DNA from: Desulfomicrobium escambiense DSM 10707
Lineage (GTDB): Bacteria > Desulfobacterota > Desulfovibrionia > Desulfovibrionales > Desulfomicrobiaceae
Length of the DNA stretch: 64,000 bases
Assembly: GCF_000428825.1 (NCBI RefSeq)
Contig: NZ_AUAR01000009.1
Coordinates: forward strand, 1 to 64,000
Direction: 5' to 3'
Numbering within the stretch: the stretch's first letter is position 1; each line of letters starts with the position of its first letter. Below, piece after piece: positions 46,991 to 57,130 of the stretch. The notes under the pieces were generated by a model. It worked only from the letters and a program-made list of their open reading frames with translations. It was not told where the DNA came from and made no database searches. A program made the position numbers and the translations under genes.

Positions 46991-49900
46991 ATGGTTCGAA
47001 AAGGTGTCGGGACACGGCTGAGGTTGTTTCGCCAGCTGCGCGGCCTGACTCAGGAGGGCCTGTCCGAGGCCATCGGCGTTTCGAAGCAGCATCTCGGTCA
47101 GATCGAACGCGGGGAATGCAAGCCGTCGCTGGATTTTCTGACCAAGGCGGCCACAGCCCTGAACACCCCTGTGGCCAATTTCTTTCTCGGCCATGGTCAA
47201 GCCCCTGGTGAAATCGACCCCAAGTCAAACCCCGCCGGCGCATGGCAATTCCAGCCCCTCACCGGGTGCGGGCTGTGGACCGTCGATATCCGCACCGGGC
47301 GGCACACATGGTCCAGATCCTTTTGCCGGATGCTCGGCCACTCATCGGTCCGCCTCCCGTCCCTTGAGTACTTTTCCCGGCATGTGAGCGACGCCGGGGC
47401 GAACGCCTTCCGCGACTTTTTTCAGCGCGTGCTCGACCGCGACCCGCCGGAACCCATGGTGGTCGAGGTGGAGCGCAAGGAGGGTGTGCGCAGGGATATG
47501 CAGGTTCAGGCCGAAATCCTGAATTCCAATGGAGGCGACACGGCGTGCATCGTCTTCTGGGACATTACGGATTGGATCGAGGCCCAGCGGCTGTTTCATT
47601 GCACCCAGTTGGACCTGAGCGAAACCATCCGGGAAAGGACCGCCGCCCTTTCGATGGCCGTGGCCGAAGCGAACAGGGAATTGGCGCTGCGTCATGAAGC
47701 GGAGAGGTCTGCCCAGCGGGCTCATGAGGACCTGCAACGCCTGATCCGGACCATCCCGGCCATCGTCTACTCCAGAAACCTGAGCGGGACGGGGGGGCAC
47801 TACTGCTCGCCCCAGATCCGGCATGTTCTGGGGCTCCCGCCTGGCGAATCCGAGAGCGGCTTCTGGAGCGACCGCATTCACCCCGACGATGTCGGCTTGT
47901 ACAGGGAATCGCTGGAGAAGCGGGCCCAACCCGGGGGGCACGACGTCGAATACCGCGTGCTCGACGGGTCCGGCAGCTACAAATGGCTGCACGACAGGGG
48001 TGTGGTGGTCGCCGAGAACGGCGGGCTGGTGATGCATGGCGTGGCCACGGACGTCACGCAGCAGAAGGAGGAGGTCGCGGCTCGCAAGGCCATGGAGCGC
48101 AAGAGCCAGCAGCTCGACACGATGCTGCGGCTCATCTGCGACAACGTGCCGGACATGATCTGGGCCAAGGATCTGGGTAAGAAGTATATTTTCGCCAACA
48201 AGGCCATCTGCGAGAAGCTGCTGGGGGCCTCGGACACGGCGGAGCCCGTGGGCAGGACGGACCTTTTTTTTGCCGAACGCGAACGAGCCCGGCATCCCGA
48301 GAATCCGGACTGGCATAGCTTCGGGGAAATCTGCCGCGATACGGACCAGATGACCATGGACTGCGGGACGGAAAGGCAGTTCGACGAGTACGGCAACGTC
48401 ATGGGCAAGTTCCTGTTTCTGGACGTGCGCAAGGCGCCGCTGGTCGACGATGCGGGCGTCATGATCGGGACCGTCGGATCGGCCCGGGACGTGACCGTGC
48501 AGAAGCGAATGGAGCGGGAACTCGAAGCCGGGAACACCGCCCTGCGGGCCATCCTCGACAGCGTCCCTGCGGAGATCTGCGTCATTGACGAGGCGACGCA
48601 GGCGATCCTCTTCGTGAACGCATCCCTGCGCGAGAGCCTCGGACCCGATGCCCCGGACCAGTTTTGTTTCGGCGCATGGGGCACCTCCGGTTTCAAGACG
48701 GCTGCGCCAGCCTGCCCGCATCCCGACGGAGTGACGACCTGGGAGGAACTCGATCCCGTGAGCGGAACATGGCGGCTGTATTTCGACCGCCATGTCTCCT
48801 GGCTCGACGGCCGCCCTGCCAGGGTCAGGATCGCCATGGACATCACCGAGCGCAAACGCAGCGAGAGCCTGCTGGCCAAGGCGGCGGAAGAGCAGGGCAT
48901 CCTCCTCAACCATATCCAGACGCAGGTCTGGTACCTGAAGGACGAACAGACCTACGGGGCCGTGAACGAGGCCCATGCGGCCTTCAACGGTCGCAGCATC
49001 GAAGAGATGGCGTTCAGGAACTTGGGCGACATCTACCCGGAGGATGTCACCCAGGTTTGCCGGCAGGGCAACAGCGAGGTCTTCGTCACGGGGCGTCCGG
49101 TACGCACCGATGAGTGGGTGCCGCATTTTTCCGGCGAACGCCGGCTACTGTCCATCCTCAAATCTCCCAAGCTCGGGCCCGACGGAGAGGTCGAGTACGT
49201 GGTCTGTTCGGGCGAGGACATCACGGAGCGTCGGCGCTTCGAAGAGGCCCTGCAGAAGGCCAAAGAGCAGGCCGAAAACGCCAACAGGGCCAAGTCGGCC
49301 TTCCTAGCCAGCATGAGCCACGAGATCCGCACGCCCATCAACGGAGTGATGGGCATGCTCCAGCTGCTGCAGTCCTCGGACCTGAGCGCGGACCAGGCCT
49401 CCTTCGTGAACATGGCCGTGCGGTCCTGCGACCGTCTGGTCCGTCTGCTGACGGATATCATGGATTTTTCCCGCATGGAGGCCGGCCGGCTCGACATCGT
49501 GGCCGCGCCCATGAGCCTTGCGGACATCTTCGGTCAGGTCCGGGAGCTGTTCGCGCCGCTGGTCGCCGGCAGCGGGGTCGAGCTCTGTTTCGACCTGGAC
49601 CCGGCCTTGCCTGGGCGGATGGACGGCGATGCGGTCCGGCTGCAGCAGATTCTCATCAATCTCGTGGACAACGCGTGCAAGTTCACGACCTCCGGTCGGA
49701 TCAGCGTCGAGGCCTGGGCCCTGCCGGAGCTGAGTCCCGGGTCGGCGCGCGTGTACTTTTCCGTCACGGACAACGGCGTAGGCATCCCTGATGAAGAGCT
49801 CAAGTCGCTCTTCGACCCGTTCACCCAGTTCGGGGAAGGCTGCGTCCGCGGTCGGAAGGGGGCCGGGCTTGGCCTGTCCATCTGCAAACGGCTCGTGGAC

Positions 49901-50413
49901 CTCATGGGCGGGAACATGTCCGTGAGCAGCGAGGCCGGGCGCGGCACGACCTTCGCGTTCACCCTGAGCTTCGCCGGAGACTGCCGGGCAGTGGCCGACA
50001 AGGAATCCCGGGTCGCCGGGAGCGCAGCATCCCTGCGGGGCACGCGCGTCCTGCTGGTCGAGGACGATGCCGTCAGCGCCTTGGCCGGAGTTGCCCTTCT
50101 GGGCAGACAGGGGGCCGAGGTGACCCACGTCAGGAGCGGCCAGGAAGCCTTGTCCGCCCTGCACGGCGAGTCTTTTGACCTCGTGGTCATGGACGTGCAG
50201 ATGAACGGGATGGACGGTGTCGAAACCACCCGCTGCATCCGGGACGGCCACGCCGGAGAGGCGGTCCGGAACATCCCCGTCATCGCCCTGACCGCCTGCG
50301 CCATGACCGGCGACAGGGAACGGATGCTGGCCGCGGGCATGAACGGCTACGTGGCCAAACCCATGGACATCAGGGACGTGCTGCGCGTCGCCCTCGAAGC
50401 CATGCACCCTTGA
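46991..50413 (+). CDS. XRE-type HTH / multi-PAS hybrid histidine kinase with receiver domain
   Basis: A 1140-residue cytoplasmic hybrid sensor kinase. Residues ~1-70 form an XRE/Cro helix-turn-helix (RLRLFRQLRGLTQEGLSEAIGVSKQHLGQIE), an uncommon partner for a kinase. About four to five PAS/PAC modules follow (~90-750), one with HPDDVGLYRESLEKR and another with WYLKDEQTYGAVN. Then HisKA with the phospho-acceptor His777 (SMSHEIRTPINGVMG), HATPase (ILINLVDNACKFT, VTDNGVGIP, GLGLSICKR) and a C-terminal receiver with Asp1068 (VVMDVQMNGMDG). No transmembrane segment. It may bind DNA directly while sensing a small ligand or redox state. No response-regulator gene is adjacent, so the output is unknown. 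Confidence 0.88.
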   Translation: MVRKGVGTRLRLFRQLRGLTQEGLSEAIGVSKQHLGQIERGECKPSLDFLTKAATALNTPVANFFLGHGQAPGEIDPKSNPAGAWQFQPLTGCGLWTVDIRTGRHTWSRSFCRMLGHSSVRLPSLEYFSRHVSDAGANAFRDFFQRVLDRDPPEPMVVEVERKEGVRRDMQVQAEILNSNGGDTACIVFWDITDWIEAQRLFHCTQLDLSETIRERTAALSMAVAEANRELALRHEAERSAQRAHEDLQRLIRTIPAIVYSRNLSGTGGHYCSPQIRHVLGLPPGESESGFWSDRIHPDDVGLYRESLEKRAQPGGHDVEYRVLDGSGSYKWLHDRGVVVAENGGLVMHGVATDVTQQKEEVAARKAMERKSQQLDTMLRLICDNVPDMIWAKDLGKKYIFANKAICEKLLGASDTAEPVGRTDLFFAERERARHPENPDWHSFGEICRDTDQMTMDCGTERQFDEYGNVMGKFLFLDVRKAPLVDDAGVMIGTVGSARDVTVQKRMERELEAGNTALRAILDSVPAEICVIDEATQAILFVNASLRESLGPDAPDQFCFGAWGTSGFKTAAPACPHPDGVTTWEELDPVSGTWRLYFDRHVSWLDGRPARVRIAMDITERKRSESLLAKAAEEQGILLNHIQTQVWYLKDEQTYGAVNEAHAAFNGRSIEEMAFRNLGDIYPEDVTQVCRQGNSEVFVTGRPVRTDEWVPHFSGERRLLSILKSPKLGPDGEVEYVVCSGEDITERRRFEEALQKAKEQAENANRAKSAFLASMSHEIRTPINGVMGMLQLLQSSDLSADQASFVNMAVRSCDRLVRLLTDIMDFSRMEAGRLDIVAAPMSLADIFGQVRELFAPLVAGSGVELCFDLDPALPGRMDGDAVRLQQILINLVDNACKFTTSGRISVEAWALPELSPGSARVYFSVTDNGVGIPDEELKSLFDPFTQFGEGCVRGRKGAGLGLSICKRLVDLMGGNMSVSSEAGRGTTFAFTLSFAGDCRAVADKESRVAGSAASLRGTRVLLVEDDAVSALAGVALLGRQGAEVTHVRSGQEALSALHGESFDLVVMDVQMNGMDGVETTRCIRDGHAGEAVRNIPVIALTACAMTGDRERMLAAGMNGYVAKPMDIRDVLRVALEAMHP

Positions 50414-50739
50414 AATCGCTTACGGCCGTCCCCTGGCTCATGAAGCCGGGACAGCCGAATGCCTGGCTGCCGTGGCGCCCGTGCGAAGTAGCCAATACGT
50501 CGCGCATGTCTTCGAGCAGCTTGCGGCGGCGCAGTCTCGGGCGTCCCGCGGCAACCCTTCGAATGATTGAAGATATCCGCCGCGGCATGGCCCTCCACGT
50601 TGCAGACGCCCGCGAAACGTGCTATCCCCATCTGCAAACAGTCCCGTTCGAGCCGGTTTGACCCGTGGCAGGTCCGGCTTTGCCGGCCGGTACTTCCGGG
50701 TCGCCACATCTTTACGAACTTCAACACCAGGAGCGTATC
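50414..50739. other. Non-coding gap between hybrid kinase and small Lys-rich gene
   Basis: Only short overlapping frames on both strands with no ribosome binding sites or recognisable sequence. A small GC hairpin (CCGGC/GCCGG) occurs near 50671. I see no gene. Confidence 0.5.
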
Positions 50740-50850
50740 ATGGGAGACAAGGGCGGAAAGAAGGACAAGGAAAAAATGCAGAAGCAGAAAGCGGCCAAGG
50801 ATACCAAAAAAGTTCAAGTAAAAAATGAGAAACAAGTCAAGAAAGTGTAG
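50740..50850 (+). CDS. Small lysine-rich protein, 36 aa
   Basis: A short frame with AGGAG 6 bases before ATG. The product is almost entirely charged: MGDKGGKKDKEKMQKQK followed by more Lys, Gln and Glu, with no hydrophobic core, so it is probably disordered and may bind nucleic acid or a partner. A strong hairpin lies about 60 bases downstream. It is too short for family assignment; the good ribosome binding site and terminator argue that it is real. Confidence 0.55.
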   Translation: MGDKGGKKDKEKMQKQKAAKDTKKVQVKNEKQVKKV

Positions 50851-50907
50851 TGTCCAGTTTGTTCTCGCGTGATGGTTCCGAACCCTCGTGCAGGACGCAA
50901 CGCACAC

Positions 50908-50936
50908 CATGAAGGAGAGCCCGGCTCTCCTTCATG
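50908..50936 (+). terminator. Hairpin downstream of the Lys-rich ORF
   Basis: CATGAAGGAGAG and its exact complement around a CCCGG loop, followed by only a short T-tract (GTTT). Probably the terminator of the small gene. Confidence 0.55.
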
Positions 50937-51494
50937 CGTTTGAGGGTCGTGTCCCGTCCGCGGGCTGTTCCCGACATAGCCGACCAGTGGGAAGGTCTGC
51001 CCTTCCACCTCCATTCCAGTCTCGAGGGAGGAGAACTGCAGGATGATACGACACTGCGCACATTAGGCTGCCCATTCATGTCCACCTTGCCCATAATCGA
51101 GACCTTATGCCGAAGCAGTCAAGGCGGGGTGGATGTCAGGTAGTGTGTAAAAATTCGAGCAGAACCAAGACTTATCCCTAGTATTGAAATGAAGGCACAA
51201 AAAAAGCCCACTTTCGTGGGCAAATTTTTGTTGTTGGTGGAGGGAACGCCGACCTACCGCAAAACAGTCTCAAAGCCCGCGCTCCTCGTAACTCCTTGAT
51301 AATAAACGCCGAAGTCATCTTACACAACCACTTCCCAACAACCCGACCAGAGAAACGATTTTCTCCCCTGATTTCCCGGCACCGGACGAGGGTGACGGGT
51401 TTGCAGTAAAACCGGATACCTGGCGTCGAGCAGCAACAACTTCGAATCCAGTTTTCGGACGCCGGTTCGGTTCCCAAAACGGAATCGAATTGAC
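50937..51494. other. Non-coding junction region before the acquired island
   Basis: No supported gene. It contains a terminator hairpin (51206-51221) and, on the minus strand just before it, a CCTCCACCA sequence (51243-51235) like the 3' end of a stable RNA gene. The rest is unrecognised. Base composition and gene content change to the right, so this is the likely edge of the island. Confidence 0.45.
51206..51221 (-). terminator. Terminator-like hairpin with T-run on the minus strand
   Basis: GCCCAC-GAAA-GTGGGC followed on the minus strand by TTTTTTTGTG. The plus strand also has TTTTT 3 bases after it, so it may work both ways. It lies 13 bases beyond a CCTCCACCA sequence. Confidence 0.7.
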
Positions 51495-52058
51495 CTATGC
51501 CTGCCCGCCAAAAACCGTGCTGATCAGGTAGGCCGTATAGCCCACGTAACAGACCAACAGCACCGCGCCCTCGATGCGGTTGATACGTCCTGGTCCCCGG
51601 AATCCATAGCCGATCACGAATAGCGACAGGGTCAGTGCGGCCATCACCAGCATGTCCCGGTTGAAGACTTCCGGCCCAACGGCCAGCGGGTGAATCGTAC
51701 CGGCGATCCCCACCACCGCCAGGGTGTTGAACAGGTTGGAGCCGAGAATATTACCGAGAGCGATATCGTGTTCGCCTTTCCTGGCTGCAATGATTGATGA
51801 AGCCAGTTCCGGCAACGAGGTGCCGACCGCGACCACGGTCAGGCCGATGATCAGATCGCTGACTCCGAATCCATGGGCGATCTCCACCGCGCCCCAGACC
51901 AGTACACGGGAGCTGACAATTAAAAGCGCCAGCCCCACCACCAACCAGAAGACCGCACGGCGGATGGGCATGGCGCGAACGTCCAGTTCCTGCTCCATCT
52001 CGTTTCCCAGCGCATCCTCTTTCTTCCGCAGCCCCTGCCAGATGGAGATGGCTACGAT
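51495..52058 (-). pseudogene. Na+/Ca2+ antiporter (CaCA family), C-terminal half only
   Basis: An open frame for the second half of a YrbG-like calcium/sodium antiporter (~320 residues when whole). It shows the second alpha-repeat, VAVGTSLPELASSIIAARKGEHDIALGNILGSN, and the following hydrophobic helices. An internal Met at 51998 could serve as a start, but homologous sequence (ISIWQGLRKKEDALGNEMEQ) continues upstream to about 52058 without a start codon and then runs into a TGA. The first alpha-repeat and half of the ion-binding site are absent, so it cannot function. It is a remnant at the left edge of the exporter cassette. Confidence 0.8.
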
Positions 52059-52169
52059 CTGTTGTGCAAGGTCATTTCGCCTACTTTGGTGTGCCCGTCA
52101 GTCGGGCTTCAAAAAGACCAGGCAGGATAGCGAAGTAACCAACTGATCCATTACTCGTAACGCGCACTA

Positions 52170-53216
52170 TCAAAGTTGTAGTGAAAGGCTGAGCACCCCG
52201 AAATCATCGCGGCGGTCGCCCTGGCCTTTGAACTCCCGTGTCCTGAGCACATGGGTATAACCCAAACGCAGGTTCCGCCAGGTAATAGCGATACCGAACT
52301 GGAGGTCTCCCACCAGCGGTTCTTTGTCTACGTTGCGGCTGTCGCGAAAGGTGTTGCCGTCAAGAAAGATGTTGCGGGCGACGGCCCGGCCCTCAATGCC
52401 TGCAAACAGATACCAGCCGAAACCGTGCCGAGGAATAAAAAAGCCTGAGCCCGGCACGCTGGGCTGGATTCGGGGAGGGCCATAGTCGAGCGGCAGGTTT
52501 TTGCCGTAGCGCAGCATTAAGCCGGCATTGGCGTAGGTGAATATGTTGCCCAGGGCGCCACCCGCATGCGGAGTCAGGTCGAAGGGAATGCCCAGCAGTG
52601 ATTCCGCAACCAAACTACGCCAACTGCGGCTATAGGCCAGGATGAACCCTGGCTCGTTCTTGAGTTGGGTGTCCCAGCCTCGCGGTTCATCCGCGTTCAC
52701 GAATGAATGAACGCGCTTCTGGGTCTGTTCAGCAAGCGAGGCGGGGCCTACCATGCCCACGGTCAATTCGAGTTGATCAAGACGTTGCCCGGTTTCGGCG
52801 ATTAAGCCAACGGAACCATAGAGCCAGCCGCCATAAGGGCGGTCATCGAGCGGGGGGTCCCGCAAAGTGATGTCCTCCGGAGTATACATGTTCTGGCCGA
52901 CCGCGTAGCTCGCCCGCACGGCTTTGCCGACAGGGAACAAAGGGAACTTGTCGGCCAGGCGCAACACCCACTCCGGAGTTTTGTCTTCGGCAGACAACCA
53001 GGATACACGCACCCCGTTGGTGTAATTCCGGTCGGTATTGTAGAACAGGTCGTTTTCCAGGACCAGGCTGAGGATGCCCTTCTCCGCCTTCTCGGCGGCG
53101 AAGGCCGCCGTGGGCGCGAGCAAAAGCATGCCGATCAGGATGGCGGCGATTCTCCTTCCCGGGTGGATCACTCCGGGATTTATGGTGAGCATCGGGGCTG
53201 CCGTCATTCTGCTCAT
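52170..53216 (-). CDS. lpxR: LpxR-family lipid A deacylase-like outer-membrane protein (DUF2219)
   Basis: A 348-residue predicted outer-membrane protein. After a polar N-terminus comes a signal sequence (RRIAAILIGMLLLAPTAAFA), then the LpxR/DUF2219 start LSLVLENDLFYNTDRNYTNGVRVSWLS, with the conserved END and DRxYTNG residues, followed by alternating beta-barrel strands and a terminal strand ending in a hydrophobic residue (LSLSLQL). LpxR removes the 3'-acyloxyacyl group of lipid A in a Ca-dependent reaction; distant relatives may differ. The ATG overlaps the yhhJ stop in ATGA, so it is translationally coupled as the last gene of the exporter operon. The role of LpxR with this exporter is not known. 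Confidence 0.85.
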   Translation of the reverse strand: MSRMTAAPMLTINPGVIHPGRRIAAILIGMLLLAPTAAFAAEKAEKGILSLVLENDLFYNTDRNYTNGVRVSWLSAEDKTPEWVLRLADKFPLFPVGKAVRASYAVGQNMYTPEDITLRDPPLDDRPYGGWLYGSVGLIAETGQRLDQLELTVGMVGPASLAEQTQKRVHSFVNADEPRGWDTQLKNEPGFILAYSRSWRSLVAESLLGIPFDLTPHAGGALGNIFTYANAGLMLRYGKNLPLDYGPPRIQPSVPGSGFFIPRHGFGWYLFAGIEGRAVARNIFLDGNTFRDSRNVDKEPLVGDLQFGIAITWRNLRLGYTHVLRTREFKGQGDRRDDFGVLSLSLQL

Positions 53217-54334
53217 CCCATGGTCTCGATGGTTTTCCGAAATCGCGCAAGCGCGAAACCAAACAATGCCGTTCCGATCAGGGCCAGGCTGACGAACTGC
53301 GGCCAGACCGCCGTGAGGCCAGCGCCCCGGTACAGGATCGACTGAGCCAACATCACAAAATGCGTGTTGGGCGCGGCGAGCATGATGTACTGGACGGCCT
53401 CCGGCATGCTCTCGCGCGGCGTCGAAGCGCCGGAGAGCATTTGTAGCGGAAGCAGCACCAGCAACAGCAACAAGGCGAACTGCGGCATGGAGCGGGCGAC
53501 GGTGCCGAGGAAAATGCCCATCGAGGTGGTCGCGAACAGATGCAGCGCCGTGCCGGCCAGGAACAGCGCGAGCGAGCCCTGGATCGGTACGGAAAGCCAG
53601 CCCTGCACGACGACGGTGAGTGCCGTGGCAGTGGCGGCAAGGACGATCAGCCCCATCGCCCACACCTTGCTCGTCATGATCTCGAATGGCGTGACCGGCA
53701 TGACCAGCAAATGCTCGACCGTGCCGTGCTCGCGCTCGCGGATCAGCGCCGCGCCGGTTAGCACGATGGAGAGCATGGTCACGTTGTTGATGACCTGCAT
53801 GACGGCGCCAAACCATGACTTGTTGAGCTGGGGATTGAAGCGCGCGCGCAGCACCAAATCGACCGGCAGAGCTGGCACCTCGCGATAACGCTGCACGAAA
53901 GCGCGCACCTCGTCGCTCACGATGGTCTGGATATATCCACTGCCGGTGAACGCCTGGCTCATCCGTGTGGCGTCCACATTGAGCTGAATCGTGGGTTGGC
54001 GCCCGGCGAGCAGATCGCGCTGGAAGTTCAGCGGAATATCCAGGGCGAAGGTGGCCAGGCCGGCATCCATGCGGGCATCCATCTCCGCGTGGTCGATGAT
54101 TTCGGGGGTCACGAAATAAGGCGGGTAAAAGGCGCTGACGATGCGCCACGACAGCGGTGAGCGATCCTCGTTGACGACCGCGATCGGCGCCTTGTTGAGG
54201 GTCTCCGGCATGGCCGTTGCCGCCGTGTAGACCGAAATGGTGAAGGCATAGACGATCAGCACCAGCATGATCGGGTCGCGCATCAGGCTGCGCAACTCCT
54301 TGATTCCGAGATGAAGGATGTTGGCCGGGCGCAT
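53213..54334 (-). CDS. yhhJ: ABC-2 type permease, YhhJ-like
   Basis: A 373-residue ABC-2 permease. One N-terminal transmembrane helix (PIMLVLIVYAFTISVY), a large periplasmic domain (~45-170), and then about five helices including the conserved GAALIREREHGTVEHLLVMPV loop between helices. It matches E. coli YhhJ in length and order. It is separated from the rbbA stop by 3 bases and coupled to lpxR by an ATGA overlap. Together with RbbA and YhiI it should form an ABC exporter of unknown substrate, perhaps xenobiotic. Confidence 0.9.
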   Translation of the reverse strand: MRPANILHLGIKELRSLMRDPIMLVLIVYAFTISVYTAATAMPETLNKAPIAVVNEDRSPLSWRIVSAFYPPYFVTPEIIDHAEMDARMDAGLATFALDIPLNFQRDLLAGRQPTIQLNVDATRMSQAFTGSGYIQTIVSDEVRAFVQRYREVPALPVDLVLRARFNPQLNKSWFGAVMQVINNVTMLSIVLTGAALIREREHGTVEHLLVMPVTPFEIMTSKVWAMGLIVLAATATALTVVVQGWLSVPIQGSLALFLAGTALHLFATTSMGIFLGTVARSMPQFALLLLLVLLPLQMLSGASTPRESMPEAVQYIMLAAPNTHFVMLAQSILYRGAGLTAVWPQFVSLALIGTALFGFALARFRKTIETMG

Positions 54335-54337
54335 GGA

Positions 54338-57130
54338 CTATCGCTCCTGCTTCTTGAGCAGCGCGGCGGCGAGCGCGATCAGGATCGGCACGGCCAGCGC
54401 CAGCGGGACGAAGGCCGCCTGCAGATCGGAGAAGTCGAGCGCCTTCGAGAAGGTGCCGCGTGCAATGGTAAGGAAATGGGCGGTCGGGTAGATCTGGCCG
54501 ATCAGCCGGCCCGCTCCTTCCAGCGATGAGACTGGATCGATCATGCCGGAGAAGTTGACCGCCGGCAGGATGGTGAGTACCGCCGTGCCGAAGATCGCCG
54601 CGATCTGGCTGCGCATGAAGGTGGAAATCAGCAGCCCCACGGCCGTGGCGGCGCCGACATAGAGCAACGCACCCGCCGCCAGGGTCAGGAAGCTGCCCTT
54701 CAGCGGCACGCCGAAGACGGTCACAGCGAGCAGGGTGAGCAACAGAAAGCTCAGGAAGGACAGCACTATATAGGGTAACTGCTTGCCGAGCAGGAACTCG
54801 AGCCGCGTGGTGGGCGTGACGTAGAAGTTGGTGATCGAGCCGAGCTCCTTCTCGCGCACCACGCTGAGCGCCGCGAGCATGGAGGGGATCAGCATGAGCA
54901 GCAGCGGGATCACCGCCGGCACCATCGCCACCAGGCTCTTGACATCCGGGTTGTAGCGGAACCGGGTCTCGATATTCACGAGCCCCGCCAAAGCCTCGCC
55001 GTGCCCAGCCTCGCGCGCCTTGGTCGCCAGCCAATGGGCATGAATCCCCTGCACATAGCCGCGGATGGTCTCTCCCCGTGTCGGCATGGCGCCGTCGATC
55101 CAGGCGCCGATCTCGACCCGCCGGCCCCGTGCGATGTCGCGCGCGAAGCCCGGCGGGATCTCGATCGCCAGACTGATGTCGCCTTCGCGCATTCGCCGGT
55201 CGAGATCAGCATAACCGGTAATCGGAGCCCGCTCGATGAAGTACCGGGAGCCGGCGAGGTTGAGCGTATAATCGCGGCTGACGGTGGTCTGGTCGCGATC
55301 CAGCACCGCGAAGGTGAGATTCTCCACATCGAGGCTGATCCCATAGCCCATCACGAACATCAGGATGACGCTGCCGAGCAGGGCCAACGTCAACCGGATG
55401 GGATCACGGCGCAGCTCCAGCCCTTCGCGCCGGGCATAGCTGATCATGCGCCGGGGGTCGAATCGGCGCCGCCAGCCCTGTGGTTCGACATGACTTGGCG
55501 AGGCCTCGACTGAATCGAGCGAAGTGCTTGCGTCCGGTTGGCGTGCCTCGCCAGCGCTCTGCGCTTCGGCATCCTTCAGATAGGTGATAAAAGCCTCTTC
55601 CAGGCTGTTCTCGCCATGTTTGCTTGCCAGGGTGGCAGGCGCGTCAGTCACCAGTACCCGACCTGCATGCATCAGCGAAATGCGGTCGCAGCGTTCGGCC
55701 TCGTTCATGAAGTGGGTGGAGATAAAGATGGTCACCCCGTCGCGGCGCGAGAGCTCGACCAGCATGCGCCAGAAGGTGTCGCGCGCCACCGGGTCGACAC
55801 CTGAGGTGGGCTCGTCGAGAATCAGCATTTCGGGCTTATGGATCATGGCGACTGCCAGCGACAGGCGCTGGCGGTGGCCGAGGGGCAGCCGGCCCGGCAA
55901 GCTGTCAATCACTGTGGTCAGATCGAAGCGTTCAACCATTTCGTCCACGCGCCCTGAAATCTCGGCAGCGGGCACGTGGAACAGCCGGGCATGCAGCGTC
56001 AGGTTCTGTCGCACCGTCAGTTCGGTATAGAGTGAGAAGAACTGCGACATGTAGCCGACGCGGCGGCGGGTCGCGAGGTCGTGCGGGTCCACCTCGTGTC
56101 CGAACAGCCAGGCCCGGCCTTCGCTCGGCGGCAGGAGACCGGTCAGCATCTTCATCGTCGTGGTCTTGCCGCAGCCGTTGGAGCCGAGAAAACCGAAGAT
56201 CTCACCCCGTGGGACACGCAGGTTCACATGATCGACCGCGGTGAACTCGCCGAAGCGCATGGTCAGATCCCGGGCCTCGATCGCGGTATCGCCATCGTCT
56301 TCCGGCCGCGGCGGAATCTCGACCGCCCGATAATCCCGGCGCTTGTCTTCCGGCAGCAGCCGGATGAAGGCCGCCTCCAGCGAAGCCGCCCCCGTGCTTT
56401 GCAGCAGGCCTTCGGGCGTGTCGCTGGCCAGCACCCGCCCACCGTCCATCGCCGCCAGCCAGTCGAAGCGGGCCGCCTCCTCCATATAGGCCGTGGCCAC
56501 CAGCACGCTCATGCCGGGCCGGGAACGACGGATGCCGGCGATCAACTCCCAGAACTGGCGGCGCGAGAGGGGATCGACGCCGGTGGTCGGCTCGTCGAGG
56601 ATGAGCAGATCCGGATCGTGGATCAGTGCACAGCAGAGGCCGAGTTTCTGTTTCATGCCGCCGGAGAGCTTGCCCGCCGGGCGAGCGAGAAACGGCCTGA
56701 GCCCGGTGGCCTTGGTCAGGGCCTCGATGCGGCGCGTCCGTTCGCTACGATCCTGCCCGAACAGCCGTCCGAAGAAGTCGAGGTTTTCGGCCACCGAGAG
56801 CGTCGGATAGAGGTTTCCTCCCAGACCCTGGGGCATATAGGCGATACGCGGGCCGAGTGCGCGCCGATGGCGCGCATCGGCCATATCGCCGCCGAGCACC
56901 TCAACCTGCCCCGTCTGGACCGCGCGGGCGCCCGCGATCAGCGCCAGCAGGCTCGACTTGCCGACCCCGTCCGGGCCGATCAGCCCGGCCATGCAGGCCG
57001 CAGGGAAATCGAAGCTGACCTCGTCGAGCGCACGCACCTTGCCGTAGCGCAGGGACACATCCCGCAGGCGGGCAACCGGTGCGGCAGCACTCACGCCATC
57101 CTCGATCTGTGCATGTATGTCCCGGCTCAT
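54338..57130 (-). CDS. rbbA: RbbA-type ABC transporter: two ATPase domains fused to an ABC-2 permease
   Basis: A 930-residue fusion. The first ATPase domain (~20-240) has [18 protein letters not shown] and [12 protein letters not shown]; the second (~285-510) has GSNGCGKTT, a variant signature ([10 protein letters not shown] in place of LSGGQ) and [13 protein letters not shown] ~70-residue linker leads to an ABC-2 permease half (~565-930) with one helix, a periplasmic domain and a terminal helix bundle ([17 protein letters not shown]). This is the layout of E. coli RbbA/YhiH, described both as an exporter and as a ribosome-associated ATPase. Its ATG overlaps the yhiI stop (ATGA), so translation is coupled. 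Confidence 0.92.
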   Translation of the reverse strand: MSRDIHAQIEDGVSAAAPVARLRDVSLRYGKVRALDEVSFDFPAACMAGLIGPDGVGKSSLLALIAGARAVQTGQVEVLGGDMADARHRRALGPRIAYMPQGLGGNLYPTLSVAENLDFFGRLFGQDRSERTRRIEALTKATGLRPFLARPAGKLSGGMKQKLGLCCALIHDPDLLILDEPTTGVDPLSRRQFWELIAGIRRSRPGMSVLVATAYMEEAARFDWLAAMDGGRVLASDTPEGLLQSTGAASLEAAFIRLLPEDKRRDYRAVEIPPRPEDDGDTAIEARDLTMRFGEFTAVDHVNLRVPRGEIFGFLGSNGCGKTTTMKMLTGLLPPSEGRAWLFGHEVDPHDLATRRRVGYMSQFFSLYTELTVRQNLTLHARLFHVPAAEISGRVDEMVERFDLTTVIDSLPGRLPLGHRQRLSLAVAMIHKPEMLILDEPTSGVDPVARDTFWRMLVELSRRDGVTIFISTHFMNEAERCDRISLMHAGRVLVTDAPATLASKHGENSLEEAFITYLKDAEAQSAGEARQPDASTSLDSVEASPSHVEPQGWRRRFDPRRMISYARREGLELRRDPIRLTLALLGSVILMFVMGYGISLDVENLTFAVLDRDQTTVSRDYTLNLAGSRYFIERAPITGYADLDRRMREGDISLAIEIPPGFARDIARGRRVEIGAWIDGAMPTRGETIRGYVQGIHAHWLATKAREAGHGEALAGLVNIETRFRYNPDVKSLVAMVPAVIPLLLMLIPSMLAALSVVREKELGSITNFYVTPTTRLEFLLGKQLPYIVLSFLSFLLLTLLAVTVFGVPLKGSFLTLAAGALLYVGAATAVGLLISTFMRSQIAAIFGTAVLTILPAVNFSGMIDPVSSLEGAGRLIGQIYPTAHFLTIARGTFSKALDFSDLQAAFVPLALAVPILIALAAALLKKQER

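Noticed and set aside
50347-50910. A 187-codon minus-strand frame with a hydrophobic stretch opposite the Lys-rich small gene
   Set aside because: The hydrophobic LFLIFYLNFF run is simply the antisense of the Lys codons of the plus-strand gene, which has a good ribosome binding site and a terminator.
52170-55034. A 954-codon minus-strand frame
   Set aside because: Only its last 348 codons (lpxR) are real. The first part runs out of frame through yhhJ and rbbA, which are clear ABC exporter genes; the true start is the ATGA overlap at 53216.
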